Positions 1 to 10,737 of a stretch of DNA of 64,000 nucleotides are shown here, piece after piece. The stretch's first letter is position 1, and each line of letters opens with the position of its first letter. The notes below the pieces were generated by a model. That model was given only the letters and a program-made list of their open reading frames with translations, made no database searches and was not told the origin of the DNA. Origin of the DNA: Ophioderma brevispina (taxonomy: Eukaryota; Echinodermata; Ophiuroidea; Amphilepidida; Ophiodermatidae); NCBI GenBank assembly GCA_023653785.1, contig JAMKCH010001648.1, positions 88,439 through 152,438 on the forward strand. Reading direction: 5' to 3'. The position numbers and the translations under genes are program-made.

Positions 1-237
1 ATTTTGCCATGTCTCGAATACTGTTTTACGGTAAGATTCATAATTTTGTTGCGGTCAGATGTAGTCCCTCTCTTGTACAGGATTTATTTAAAGATTTTAT
101 TCTTAACCTTCTCCTTAGAGCCTCGTAAATAGGACCAAAAATCGCGGCGAGTGCCGGCCCGCCCTTTTGAACTAATTTTAATGCATTGATCAACACGGTT
201 GCGGCATTCTTTGTGACGGATTTTTGATTTCACAGCT

Positions 238-516
238 TTACGTTTGGTTTGTTATCCTCCCATAAAATATTCCTCTCCGAATCATAAGTGGCTTCGTTAC
301 TATTGTCATGGACCCACTTACATGTTTGGCGGCAGCATCCTTTCTTTTCTTACTGAGCTTTTCAAGATCTTTATCAAACCACGCTTTAGAATTTGGCTTT
401 TTTTCTCCCCCTTCCCATCCCTCTTTTAATATTTTTAAAATGATTTTTTTTCCATTTGGATCCCAGATAACCCTGTTTTCGATAAGTTTTATATCCCACA
501 TATAATCAAAACGCAC
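238..516 (-). pseudogene. ORF2 fragment: endonuclease-RT linker (copy 1)
   Basis: The minus strand reads WFDKDLEKLSKKRKDAAAKH within a 92-residue open stretch. This resembles the basic 'PWFDxxCxxLRKxxRKAxRK' linker that lies between the endonuclease and RT domains of CR1/L2-type ORF2 proteins. The homologous stretch of copy 2 lies at about 3830-3990 with further indels. The sequence shows only this linker; the family assignment rests on recalled motif similarity and on the order of neighbouring domains. Confidence 0.55.
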
Positions 517-824
517 TAATTAAAAAAAATAGTGCTTGGAGGGGGTTCCAATCATGACATCCGCGGATATCCCAAACCAAATCATGGCTGGTGCTTTCAT
601 TGTCGCATCTGTACAAGTGTTACGGACGCCCCGTGTACGCTATTTTAAAACTTTAAAACAGAAACATTATGATCCGACCTCAATGCATTTATTGTGTCAC
701 CAATATCATCAACAATAAAATTATCAACATTTTTTTTATTTTTTTTCCTTCTTTCCTTTCCTCTTCTTCCGTTTCTTCTTCTTCCACTGTGGAAACTTAC
801 CAATACATAAATCAAGACAGTTTA

Positions 825-1260
825 AGGATGTTAAAAAAAACACTATCATCACAAAAATTCAAAAACAAGTCAATTGACCATTGCGGTCCAATACGATCAT
901 CCCCATCTTTAATATGTTACCTATTTTTCCATTGAGATCCCCAACATAATAATTTTTGGGCATTTGGATCATCACTCTCATGCCTACAAATTCAGAGAGA
1001 AGGGTTTGTAACTCTCTTCGGTGAGAGCAAGATCGGAACCCTCTGTGGGGAAATAGGCAACCGCAATAAATGACTTGAAAATCATCAGAATCGTTGAATT
1101 TAAGTTTAACCCCTAATCTTTCAATATCATCTGATGCTGAATTAAGGACGTTTTCATCTACGACTTTAACACTCTTGTTAACAAGAAGCCAACGCCACCT
1201 TTGGCCTTTTTAATATGATCCTGTGACCTTTCTTACGCAATCCATTTTTATAATTAGTCA
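825..1260 (-). pseudogene. ORF2 endonuclease relic (copy 1)
   Basis: Minus-strand translation in shifting frames gives pieces such as DENVLNSASDDIE and GDLNGKIGN, corresponding to the APE-type endonuclease of non-LTR elements (the GDFNxKIG block). It parallels 4315-4860 at the DNA level. Several frameshifts interrupt it, so no continuous reading frame exists. Confidence 0.55.
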
Positions 1261-2035
1261 ATTTGAATGCGGTCGTTCTCTCTAAAAGGTTTCGCCAAGC
1301 CATAACATGAATATCTTTCTTGATCACAAAGAGTTAATGTCGTATAGCTTGGATTTGCAACCAACCGGCAGTTGTTGAAAGCAATGTTAACTTTGTGAAC
1401 TTCACTCTTTCGTTTTTCCACCTTTCGCCTTCCCTCGTCTGTGGGCGGGCTTTTTTTAAAGCAGACCTAGCACGTTAGTGCCACGATCACAAATATTATT
1501 AAATCAATCGGCAGGGAAAGCGTGCTATTCTCATGTACTTATATTTGAGTTATCACATTCATTTAACATGTTCATTGAAAAATTATAGTTTATATCTGAA
1601 TTCTTCCTTTGCCATGGGTTAGTAACGACATTTTGTAACATTAAAAATCAGTGGAGTCACTAACATAAAACATCATCTTAGAGTCACAAGTTCGTCCTTC
1701 AGGACATTAATTGGGTTGATGTGGAAGCCCAGTTCGTGTCGCATAACGGGGTATTAAAAAGTTCAAAATCCCGTAAACGGCACGCTTCTTCTTGGCCAGG
1801 CCATTACCTGAATCACCTGTTTGGTGCATGTTACTTTTATGTCCACACTCCCCACAGGAGAAACAACTGGACAGGGGCGGTCAACCTACAAGATTTCATT
1901 GTATGATTCATTTCAATCAACCACAGTAAAAACAGCCTATATTCCTGGAGTTTCTCCCGTCTGTGCGAGGATATGTCGGAGCGATGGAATTTTCCTACGG
2001 GCCTACTAGTACTAGGCTAGTGGTTTTCTGCGTGG

Positions 2036-2883
2036 TTAGGCCTCCTCTTTCTCCAATGCTATGATGACATCGCGATGGTCTTCCTTGATTCTTAGAATTA
2101 ATCCGGTCAATAGCTCGTGCGCTGGTTGTTGTGGGATTGTATGATGTTGTTTGAGAAGCCTGGTGATTTTTGCACCGCTTGTGTTGAGGTTTTTTCCAGA
2201 AGGCGCGATGTCCGTTTTCTTGACAATGCAATCCGTCCGGAGAGTCGATGTCGTGGATGATCTACATTCTAAGTTCTTTGTCGTTGTCGGCCAAGGATAC
2301 AACCCATGGTTGTTGCCACCTCGCGCAGTTTGTTGTTGAACCTTGTCTACATTTTGCTGATGTTTGTTACGTGGCAAGACAGTAGAGAGGATGACTGTAG
2401 AGTGTGGCGACGCTTCGTGAGTTTCCTGTACCATTCTTGAAATTGCTTTTCTGCTTTCCCTTCATCAGCTGCTTAGCCAATCGTTAGTACCCACATGGAT
2501 GAAAATGTGTCTAAGATTCCAGGGGCAAATTCTTGAGGCCTATCTCTCACGTTCTCAACTTTGGCACCTCGCATACAATCAACTTTTGGTATTTGGGACA
2601 AAGTCCTGCTGGTTGGACACAAATCGCGAATGATGGAGTCGCCGATGAGAAGCGTTTTACAGTCCTCTGATTGCTTGGGTTTCTCTTGTTTAGCATTTAA
2701 AGCGCTGGTTCTGGGGCTCTGGTTCTGGTGGACTTTGCTTCCAGTCTTTGGGCTGGTTGTGGTATGTGATGTAGTTGACAGGGCAGCGTTGAGAGTTGCG
2801 TTTTCTTTAGAGATATGTTGGAGCTTATTTCCTGGTCTTTGATGTGTTGGTGACATTTTTTCAAAGAGTTCTGTAGGGAGCAA
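2036..2883 (-). pseudogene. ORF1 esterase (SGNH) domain relic (copy 1)
   Basis: Two adjoining minus-strand open stretches, 2473-2883 and 2036-2434, encode the two ends of a SGNH-hydrolase-like domain. The first has LLIGDSIIRDLCP (the GDS block with the catalytic Ser). The second has TVILSTVLPRNKHQ and a broken form of the C-terminal D-x-x-H block. Esterase ORF1 proteins of this kind are known from CR1/L2/RTE-like non-LTR elements, where they are thought to assist RNP or membrane interactions. The frame is lost between the stretches at about 2434-2473, so this copy is dead. Homologous to 5570-6240. Confidence 0.7.
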
Positions 2884-3152
2884 TAAGTTTCACCTTGTGT
2901 TTTTAAGTTTAGGCCGGGGATTAGCTTACATCTGAGCAAATGAAAACAGTAGGCCTTGCGTTTTTAGTCAAACACTCCTGGTGGAATGTAGTGTCACAAA
3001 GAGAGCAACAAAATACGCGCTCATTTGGTGGGTCTGTCTTGCTCAACCGCGCAGCCATCGGAGCATTTGAAAGCCGGTGACTTACTGGGACAGGTGCTGA
3101 AGCTGACTTGGGTGGATTGTTGGTACATTTAGATGGTGTTGTGATGGTGCTG

Positions 3153-3545
3153 CTACCGACGGTGCGAGTGCGTGGAAGAATTTTCCCTAGTGGTATTGGG
3201 CGAAGCCTCTCTCACTACATCACCGGGTGTTACATCGCGGTTGAGGCTCTTTATGGCTGTAGAAACTTGCGATTTCAACTTACTACAGATAGCAAAGCTC
3301 TCGTTTGCGATTTCAGTAGGGTCCGTCTTCCAAATTACTAGCAGCAATTCCAGTTCCTGTTGTACAATCTGCATATTTCTGAGCTCATTGAAACTTTGAG
3401 CTGTTCAAGAGTTCCAGTTTTGCAACCTATTTGTTTGTGCTTTTCCAAACTTGTTCCTTGACGCTTCGCTTAGTGATATTCTGTTCATTGGATGTGTTAG
3501 GCTTATCAGTGTTCATTGATGTGTTAGGCTTATCATTGCTGGCCA
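3153..3545 (-). pseudogene. ORF1 N-terminal region relic (copy 1)
   Basis: The minus strand reads QQELELLLVIWKTDPTEIAN then AICSKLKSQVSTAIKSLNR, near-identical in residues to the ORF1 start of copy 2 (6789-7187) but interrupted by indels. The N-terminal Cys-rich part seen in copy 2 is absent: similarity stops near 3545, just past the PNTSMN stretch. It is a helical, charged region, probably coiled-coil. Confidence 0.65.
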
Positions 3546-3746
3546 TTTTTTGCACTTCCGTTTCTTAAATGGACGAGCGTCTGTTGTAGAAATGGACGCC
3601 CAAGGACAGAAACGGACGCCGGTAACTTCCGTTTGGCCCTTCTGACGTCCATTGGCCCTTTCTTGCGTTACCGTTTTGGTGAATGGACGCGTCCATATCC
3701 CTGGCGGTCCGTTTTGGAGATAATTGTATCGCCACATAGCTCTTTC
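3546..3746. other. Junction between tandem element copies, GGACG-rich
   Basis: About 200 bases not shared with the other copy. They contain repeated GGACGCC/GGACGTC-type words in both orientations (for example near 3571, 3596, 3614, 3644 and 3686), giving imperfect inverted-repeat potential. No coding sense is recognised. It may be the 5' end of copy 1's neighbour, a separate insert, or the breakpoint of the duplication. Confidence 0.5.
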
Positions 3747-4314
3747 ACAGCTTATTACGTTTGGGGTGTTGGTATCCTCCATAAATATCCTCTCAGAATC
3801 ATAAAGTGGCTTCGTTTACGTATTGTCTGGACCCACTTACATGGTTTGCGCAAGCATCCTTCTTTCTTAATGAGCTTTGCAAGATCCTTATCAAACCACG
3901 CTTTAGAATTTGGCTTTTTTAATCTTTGTTACAATTGTATTGCGAGTCAGCGTTCAAAAGGATGTTTTTCCATTGATCCCAGATAACACCCTGGTTCGAT
4001 AAGTTATTAATATTCCACATATCAAAGCCCTAATTACAACTCGTCTTGGAAGGGGGTCGCAATCATGATCTCCCGGATACCCAAACAAAAGCATGGCTGG
4101 TGCTTTCATTGTCGGCATCTGTACAAGTGTTACGGACGCCCCGTGTACGAATATTTTAACTTAAAAAAAAGAACATTTGATCTCGAACTAATGCATTTCA
4201 ACCAATATCCTCACAATAAAAGTATCAACATTTTCAATAACATTATCAGACACTAACCTATAATCCAAAATACCTTCTCTCGTTTCTTGCCATTGAACTC
4301 TACTATACGATAAA

Positions 4315-4860
4315 TCAATACGTTAAGGATGTTAAAAAACCACTAATCTCACAAAACTTCACCAACATTGACCTTGCTGCGGGCATACGATCATCCCCAT
4401 CTTTAATATGGTTACCTATTTTATCATTGAGACCCCACATACGAATTTTTGGCTTTGGATCATCACTCTCAATGCTACAGACCTTTTCAGAGAGAGGGTT
4501 TGTAATACTCTCTTTTGTCGGTGGTAGCAAGATCGGAACCCCTCTTGTGGGGAATATCAAACCGCAATAAAATGAATTGAATCATCAGAGTCGTTGCATT
4601 TTAATTTTAACCCATAATCTTTCAATATCATCTGATGCTGAATTAAGGACGTTTTCATCTACGACTTTAACCACTCTTGTTAACAAGAAAGCCAACGCCA
4701 CCTTGGCTCTTTTTAATATGATCCGGTGACCTGTTCTTACCAATCATTTTATCATTAGCAATTTGGATGCGGTCGTTCTCCTTACAGAAGTTTCGCAAGA
4801 GCCATACAATGAATATCTTGCTTGTTCACAAAAGAGTTAATGTCGTATAGCTTGGATTTG
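4315..4860 (-). pseudogene. ORF2 endonuclease relic (copy 2)
   Basis: The minus strand carries NDKIGNHIKDGDDRMP in an 81-residue open stretch (4315-4560). Upstream pieces in other frames contain DENVLNSASDDIE. Together they match the middle of APE-type endonucleases of non-LTR elements; the usual GDFN is degraded. Frameshifted relative to ORF1 and to the downstream linker. Confidence 0.55.
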
Positions 4861-5569
4861 CAACCGCGAACGTTGTTAAGCATGGTTACTTGTGAACCTC
4901 ACTCTTCTTTTTTCCCACCTTTCCCGCGTCTGTGCGGCTTTTGTTAAAAGCCGACCTACACGTAGGCCTACTATCAAAAATATTAAAATCGGCAGAGAAA
5001 GCGGGACTATTACTGTACTTATATTTGAGTTATCACATTCATTTAACATGTTTCATTGAAAATTATAGTTATATTTAATTCTTTTGCTGGTTATTAAAGA
5101 CCTTTGTAACATTCATCAGTGGAGTCACTTCCAGTAAAACAGGTCATCATTAGAGTCACAAAGTTCGTCCGTCAGTGACATGAATTGGTGATGTGAAGCC
5201 CAGTTCGTGTCGCATACGGGTATTAAAGTTCAAAATCCCCGTAACGTCACGCTCTTCTTGGCCATGCCCTTACATGAATCAACCAAAAACCCCTGGTTGT
5301 GACAATGTTACTTTTATGTCCAAACCCCCACATGCGAAGCACTGGAACAGGGCGTCAACCTACAGATTTTCATTGTATGAATTCATTCACCAGCCGTAAA
5401 AACAGCCTAACATTTCCTGGAAGTTTTTCTCCCGTCTGTGCGAGGATATGTCGGGCGATGGAATTTCCTAACGGGCCTACAGTACCATGGAGTTATTATA
5501 GTAAAAAACTATAATAACTCCATGCTATACTAAGGCGAGCTGTTCTGCGTATGTTTTAGGGCCTCCTCT

Positions 5570-6240
5570 TTACTCCATGGCTATGATGACGATCGCGATG
5601 TCTGTCTTGATTCTTAGAATTATCCAGGTCAAAGTTCTCTTGCGCTGGTTGTTGTGGGATTTGTATGTTGTTTTGAAGCCTTGGTTGATATTTGCCACAC
5701 CGCTTGTGTGAGATGTTTTTTCAAAGGCGCTATTCCCAGTTCTTGACAAGTGCAATCCGTCTGAGAGTACAGATTGATCGTGCGATTGATCTAACTCTAA
5801 GTTCTTGTCAGTTTGTCGACAGGATACAACCATGTGTGGTTGGCCATCCCTCCGCCATTTGTTGTTGAACTTGTCACGTTTTTGCTGATGTTTGTTACGT
5901 GGCACGACTAGAGAGGATGACTGTAGAGTGTGGCGACGCTTCGTGAGTTTTTCCTGTACCATTCTTGAAATTGCTTTTCTGCTTTCCCTTACATCACTGC
6001 TTGAGTACAAGCGTATCGTACCCACATGGATGAACTGTTTTGTCATACGATTCCAGGGGCAATTCTTGCAGCCTATCTTCTCTCAAGTTCTCAACTTTGG
6101 CACCTCGCATACAATCAACTTGGTATTTGGACAAGTCCTGCTGGTTTTGGACATCTCGAAGATGGAGTCGCCGATGAGAAGAGTCTTTAACAAGTCCTCT
6201 TATTCTTGGTTTCTCTTGTTAGCATTTAAAACGACTGTTC
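5570..6240 (-). pseudogene. ORF1 esterase (SGNH) domain relic (copy 2)
   Basis: The 158-residue minus-strand open stretch 5570-6046 begins with HVGTIRLYSSSDV (equivalent to the SGNH 'HVGTND' block), continues with VVPRNKHQQKRDKF, and retains DGLHLSRTGN, the C-terminal catalytic Asp/His block. The GDS block lies upstream at about 6160-6210 in another frame. Catalytic pieces are visible but spread across frames, so the copy is inactive unless the indels are assembly errors. Compare copy 1 at 2036-2883. Confidence 0.7.
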
Positions 6241-6788
6241 TGGCTCGGGTTCTGGTGGACATTTCTGCTCATATCTTTGGCGTTGTGTATGTGATTTAGT
6301 TGACAGGGCATGTGAGAGGTGGTGTTTTCTTAGAGATATTTTTGGAGCTGTATTTCGTGTCCTGGTCTTTGATGTGTTTGGTGAATGTTTCAAAGATTCT
6401 GTTAGGGGCAATAGTTTCACACCTTGTTGTTTTAGTTTAGCCTGGATTTAGCTTACCGTCTGAGCAATGCAAACAGTAGGCTTTTGCAGTTTTAGTCCAA
6501 ACACTCCTGGTGAAGGTTGTCCAAAGAGAGCACCAAAAATACCGCGCTCATTGATGGGTCTGTCTGTGCTCAGACGAGCAGCCATCGGAGATTTGAAAAG
6601 CCCGGTGACTTACTGGGACAAGGTGCGGAAGCTGCTTGGTTGTAGTAGGTACATTAGAATTGTGTCACCCCAGGGGCCGGGGTGTGGGTTTGGGGTGGTG
6701 GGGTGGGGGTGTGGTGTAGGGTGCTGCTGCTACCGACGAGGTCGAGTCGTGAGGATTTTCCTAGTTGGTGATTGGGCCGAAGACTCTC

Positions 6789-7187
6789 TCAGACTACATC
6801 CCCGGGTGTTACATCGCGGTTGAGGCTCTTTATGGCTGTAGAAACTTGCGATTTCAACTTACTGCAGATAGCAAAGCTCTCATTTGCGATTTCAGTAGGG
6901 TCCGTATTCAATTGTACTAGCAATTCCAGTTCCTGTTGTACAAGCTGCATAGTCTGAAGCTCATTGAAAACTTTGAGCTGTTCAGAGTTCCAGTTTTGCA
7001 AGATTTGTTTGTGCTTTTCCAAAACTTTCCTTGACGCTTCGCTTAGTGATATTCTGTTCATTGATGTGTTAGGCATATCAGTGCTGGGCCATCGTTTCTT
7101 CTCACATGTTTTGCAGAGCAGCAGATCACCTTGACATAGTTTTACTTCTTTCTTCTTCGTTTTACAGTCTTCACACTTTCTCTCCAT
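6789..7187 (-). CDS. ORF1 N-terminal fragment: zinc ribbon and coiled region of a non-LTR element
   Basis: Opens with ATG at 7187 and runs 132 residues to a stop at 6789. Residues 1-35 contain paired cysteines (CEDC near 5-8, then C19, C26 and C29 of CKTC), a PHD- or B-box-like zinc module as found in ORF1p of CR1-like elements. Residues 45-130 are hydrophilic and helix-prone (LSEASRKVLEKHKQILQNW), probably a coiled coil for ORF1p self-association. The esterase that should follow in the same protein lies further left in another frame, so the intact piece is only the N-terminus. This is the only open ORF1 start in the window. Confidence 0.6.
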   Translation of the reverse strand: MERKCEDCKTKKKEVKLCQGDLLLCKTCEKKRWPSTDMPNTSMNRISLSEASRKVLEKHKQILQNWNSEQLKVFNELQTMQLVQQELELLVQLNTDPTEIANESFAICSKLKSQVSTAIKSLNRDVTPGDVV

Positions 7188-7804
7188 GTTGTAAAATAGT
7201 TATCACTGACAAACAAAGTCCAATATAGTCCAATACACCTTGTACAAATCGAGTATAAATCCGATATAATCTAACATATCCAGTATATATCCATGAAGAA
7301 ATTAAGATACGCTTGGTTGATTCCTAGAGCTCGATGTGCACACGTCTGTCCACGTTGCCGTTGAGATTAAAATTACTAAAGTTACTATCTTTAGTTCTAG
7401 TTGACTATTTTTCATTATTACACAAAAAAATAATATTTCGAAATCTCTGAGTCAGACTTTAAGTTTATCATCCAAAGTGAGACCAGGATCAAACCGTTTG
7501 CGAATTATTTGAAATGAAAAGACCTTAATTGTCTTGCGTCGTGATCTGATCTATTTTGTTCAAGTCACATCTTTTCCACCGCATGTTGTATGGGCACCTA
7601 ACTCAGTCTCAAACTGACCTCGGGAGACATGATTGAGTTAATTATTGTTGAAGTCGTGTCTAAATCCAAAGGCATCCAATTTTTACAGCTATGCGTCCGA
7701 GATGATACACGATGGTCTACAAAAACCGGATAGAGATCAGAAAATGTTAGATTAATGATCATACGATGTATTCTGTTATAGAACCGTTAATCTATTCGGT
7801 ATTC
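7188..7804. other. Spacer: element 5' flank, a dispersed repeat, then conserved 3' flank of the GPCR
   Basis: 7188-7380 follows the ORF1 start and may be its 5' UTR; it has ATAT-rich, loosely repeated AGTCCAATA-like words. 7381-7463 is a dispersed 83-base repeat found again at 19281-19364. 7697-7804 is the 3' flank of the GPCR gene and resembles 13455-13544 beside the second GPCR (shared GATCAGAAAATGTTA). No other gene is seen. Confidence 0.6.
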
Positions 7805-8824
7805 TTACCTCGTAAAAAAGAAACGCACCACAACAGCTTCTGACACCAAATTCCACATTGGAACCAATTTGGCTCGAAATTCCTTATATTGCCAAGTGTA
7901 GATAAATGGATTTATGCACATATTACAGTGTGCAAAAACCACGGTGTAGTAATAGAAAAGGCTGTCCCAATTTACTTGTCCACCCATATTACTGTAAAAA
8001 TACAAGATTTCATTCGGAGCCAAGCAAATAAAATATGCGATAGATACTACAAACATGGTCTTGATGATATTTCGAGAAGCTTTATTGACAAAGATGTCAT
8101 TCCTTAATCCTTTTGGATCACGAGGTAAACTGACTGGTCCAGAAACGCGTAGTTTAAATACGATTCTAGTGTAGACAAAACCCATGATTACCAACGGCAA
8201 TATCAATTTGACAACAAGATTCATGACCCCCACTGAAAATCCTACGTTGTCAGTCCACCACACCAGCAAGCACACGTTATTTTCACTAACGTAGTGCATT
8301 GTTGCTGAAGGCGTTTCGATAAGTAACCCCAGAGTCCACGGCAAAGTCGCCAACAACTTGGCTCTCTGTGTAGTTATTAGTAAACCTTGGCGATGTGTAA
8401 TTGGGTAAAACACGGCCACATAACGTTCTATGGTCAAGTTCAACAGATTCAACGTTGAAGCTACGGCTAACGCCCAAAACAAGTAAGATGAAATCCAGAT
8501 TTTACAGACAAAGCCAGTCAAAGAACTTGGATGTGCAGACAATGAGTCGTCGCGAAAGATAACGAAACGGAGTAGGAAAACGACACTGCTAAATAAATCT
8601 ATCAAGGATTGGTTGCAGACGAAGATGTTGGTGACCCCACGTAGTGGAGAACAGATGCAGACGAGGACAACGATTCCGTTACCGAGCACGCCCGTAATAC
8701 CTATGAAGTAACTAATAAATAGAAGAACCATACGACTGAAATCTTCAGAAGATGAATCGTCATAGACAGGGGAAGAAGCCGGTTCGGAAGTGAACAATCT
8801 GTTCTCTGCTGACACGCTCGACAT
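7805..8824 (-). CDS. Class A (rhodopsin-like) orphan G protein-coupled receptor 1
   Basis: A single-exon, 339-residue seven-helix receptor on the minus strand. ATG at 8824 sits in a good context (A at -3) and aligns with the start of its paralogue. Features: GN in TM1 (N49), NQSLID in TM2 (D76), disulphide cysteines C107 and C185, ERY (133-135) at the end of TM3, P210 in TM5, FICLAP (265-270) in TM6 replacing the usual CWxP, and NPFIY (305-309) in TM7. The N-terminus is short, Ser-rich and lacks a signal peptide. A plasma-membrane receptor coupling to G proteins is expected from the family; ligand and subtype cannot be told. Its tandem paralogue is at 13545-14576. It could be one of the lineage-specific peptide- or amine-like receptor expansions. 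No defect is visible. Confidence 0.93.
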   Translation of the reverse strand: MSSVSAENRLFTSEPASSPVYDDSSSEDFSRMVLLFISYFIGITGVLGNGIVVLVCICSPLRGVTNIFVCNQSLIDLFSSVVFLLRFVIFRDDSLSAHPSSLTGFVCKIWISSYLFWALAVASTLNLLNLTIERYVAVFYPITHRQGLLITTQRAKLLATLPWTLGLLIETPSATMHYVSENNVCLLVWWTDNVGFSVGVMNLVVKLILPLVIMGFVYTRIVFKLRVSGPVSLPRDPKGLRNDIFVNKASRNIIKTMFVVSIAYFICLAPNEILYFYSNMGGQVNWDSLFYYYTVVFAHCNMCINPFIYTWQYKEFRAKLVPMWNLVSEAVVVRFFFTR

Positions 8825-9560
8825 GGTTTGTAATTCATGTCAACACTCACATTTGAGCTCATTTGCAAAATAAACCCTCCAGATTGTTAGTATGAACAGA
8901 AAAGGCACGGTTAAAGTCAGAATGTGGATTTCAGTCTGATTAAAATGCACGTTATCGAAACAACCATTCGTACGTCCATTTTAGAGTTTTTAACGGTGCA
9001 GTATGGAATGTCGGGGACACCACGGTCGACTGAGGGATGCCAAAATCTGCACCTACTCAGTAAAATTCTGGCGATTATCACTCGGCGAGAAGCTATTTCA
9101 TCCCAGTGCCTGCGGTTGCTACATTCTATAATTTAAAATGTCCAGGAAAGATTCCGTAAAATATACTTTTTTTAGTTCAATACTGCAACCGACTCAAGAT
9201 TTCCAATGCTGTGTCTTACGCAAGTCATCTTAATGGATGGCATGCAGCCACTGAATGCTCTTAGAGCAATTCTCAGCAGTCGTGGAAGTGGCAGACGCTA
9301 ATCCAATCTGCAGGCTTTATTATTATTAGGTACATTTTAAAGCTTTTCTCAGAAATACCTTACTTTGTAAATATATTGCAAATAGTCTGATTACATACCT
9401 AGATGGAACAATAAGTTTAACAAAATATTGACCGGTTGTCATACAAACCAATCTATGTTGCGATGTCTGAGTAATTGTATAGGCCCTATGGGAGTTAAAG
9501 GTAATATAAATGTAACAATTTTTTAAGATCTCACACGAACCTTGCTTAGCCATTTCCGTT
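8825..9560 (-). repeat. Conserved 5' flank of GPCR unit A (putative promoter region)
   Basis: This upstream region is shared, with drift, by all three GPCR copies: 8825-9560, 12003-12700 and 14577-15300. Blocks held in common include TTCATGTCAACACT just upstream of the start, TGCAAAATAAA, an AACCAYTCGTA block near 8960, TACATTTTAAAGCT near 9333, and GACCGGTTG near 9430. It was duplicated with the receptors. Retention of the blocks may reflect shared regulation or only recent duplication; no core promoter element is certain. Confidence 0.6.
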
Positions 9561-10696
9561 GACGTGTTTTTTATTAATGATTTGGAAAGCGACTACTTCA
9601 TTTGATCCAGGAAAGATCAATAGTTGTTAAATGTGCCCGCCTGATTATAACACATAATTTTAAGTGTTCCATATGAAGGCCTTCACCAGCATACCGTAAT
9701 TCCAAAATGTCACCTGAATGCGATATACCATCTTAACCTGCGCGGTAATTGTGTGAATTACAATTGGTCATTGGTTACTGTAGATATATTTTCCGGTAAT
9801 CGTAAACAAGCCCTACCATCGTAATGGTATAGACGTCAGTCAAATATTTCGCAGATGCGGAAAATATAAGCTCAATGATACCAACATTTCGGGTTTGATG
9901 GGATTCCAGTTTGTGGTCCTAAAAGTAGACATTTGCGACATACAAGTGGTAACATTTGGAATTATTAGTGTCGTCGAGGGACAACCCCGTCGTCTTGAAC
10001 TGCTGGACAAAGGTATCTTCAGGACTGCTTCGAAAAAATAACTTATTATCTGAAGAATATTCCCATGGAGTATATACTGTGGATTTCTATGAGCTTGCAT
10101 TTTGGAGTCTTCATTGTGGGGACATTATCTAAGTTGAACTGCAACCCTGGTTTTAATTCTGGACATCATTCAAAATAAGTATCAGTAATTATAAGGACAT
10201 TATTGTATGCATTAATTATAATTGCCATTGTAATTATGTTTTGGACATTCCAAATTCTTGAATCAATCTATTGGACAACAAATCACAATAAAGCAGTGTT
10301 ATTATAAATCAGTATTATAAAATTCTGATCAAATTTTGTACACAAGGCTCCATTGTTTTATGTTAAAAGGCTTTTCTTTCTGACCTTGTCATCCATGTGA
10401 TGCCGTAACAGAAATTGGGGGCTCTTAATCTCCACATAACAAATTAATTGTGTTATGATATAAAATTCAAATCATTTGTGCACAAACAAGGCTTATTTAT
10501 TTGTGTTTAAAGGATATTTCTGACCTTGGCGTCCGTCCACGAGACGTCGTAACAGGTCTGTTTTCAAGACTTCTTTTCCTGCTTTATTTATTCTTCAAAT
10601 TCTGCAGATTTATTTGTTTATTGTGATTGCAGACTATAATGGTACTAAACTCAATGGTACTAAACTCATAATACCTTTCAAATCGAAGTTTCCTTA

Positions 10697-10698
<2 letters not shown>
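9561..10698. other. Intergenic, no gene recognised
   Basis: AT-rich. It contains two loosely repeated segments (about 10345-10420 and 10480-10555) sharing TTTCTGACCTTG and CGTAACAG, about 120 bases apart, perhaps a short tandem duplication. It ends in a long A tract. No exon or element is assigned. Confidence 0.5.

Positions 10699-10736
<38 letters not shown>
10699..10736. repeat. Poly-A tract (about 37 A)
   Basis: An uninterrupted A run of roughly 37 bases. It could be the 3' tail of a plus-strand retrotransposed sequence lying in 10.1-10.7 kb, but no coding relic supports that. Confidence 0.8.

Positions 10737-10737
<1 letters not shown>

Larger units (their letters stand above)
1..3545 (-). 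mobile_element. 5' half of a CR1-like non-LTR retrotransposon, copy 1 (runs off the left edge)
   Basis: Read on the minus strand from about 3545 leftward, this stretch holds decayed ORF1 (zinc/coiled N-terminus, then SGNH esterase) followed by decayed endonuclease and endonuclease-RT linker of ORF2. That order is typical of CR1/L2-group elements with an esterase ORF1. The copy is broken by many small indels and stops, and the RT domain itself is not reached before the window edge. The same segment recurs in the same orientation at 3747-7187, so the two are tandem copies. It lacks the first residues of ORF1 (the CxxC part) that copy 2 retains. Non-functional as it stands. Confidence 0.75.
228..7075. 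repeat. Direct tandem duplication (about 3.3 kb unit, two copies)
   Basis: Sequence from about 228 to 3545 recurs in the same order and orientation from about 3747 to 7075. The offset grows from about 3522 (compare 305 with 3827) to about 3579 (compare 3231 with 6810). Copies share long identical runs separated by very frequent 1-3 base indels, many in homopolymers. Confidence 0.8.
3747..7187 (-). mobile_element. 5' half of a CR1-like non-LTR retrotransposon, copy 2
   Basis: Minus-strand order from the right: ORF1 start at 7187 with a Cys-rich zinc module, coiled region, SGNH esterase relic, then ORF2 endonuclease and linker relics ending at about 3747. It is the better-preserved and longer of two tandem copies (the partner is 1-3545). 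The break at the linker falls at the same place in both copies, so the duplicated unit is the element's 5' half. Multiple frameshifts make it non-functional. The 6650-6720 part has a G-rich insertion (runs of GGGGTG) absent from copy 1. Confidence 0.75.
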
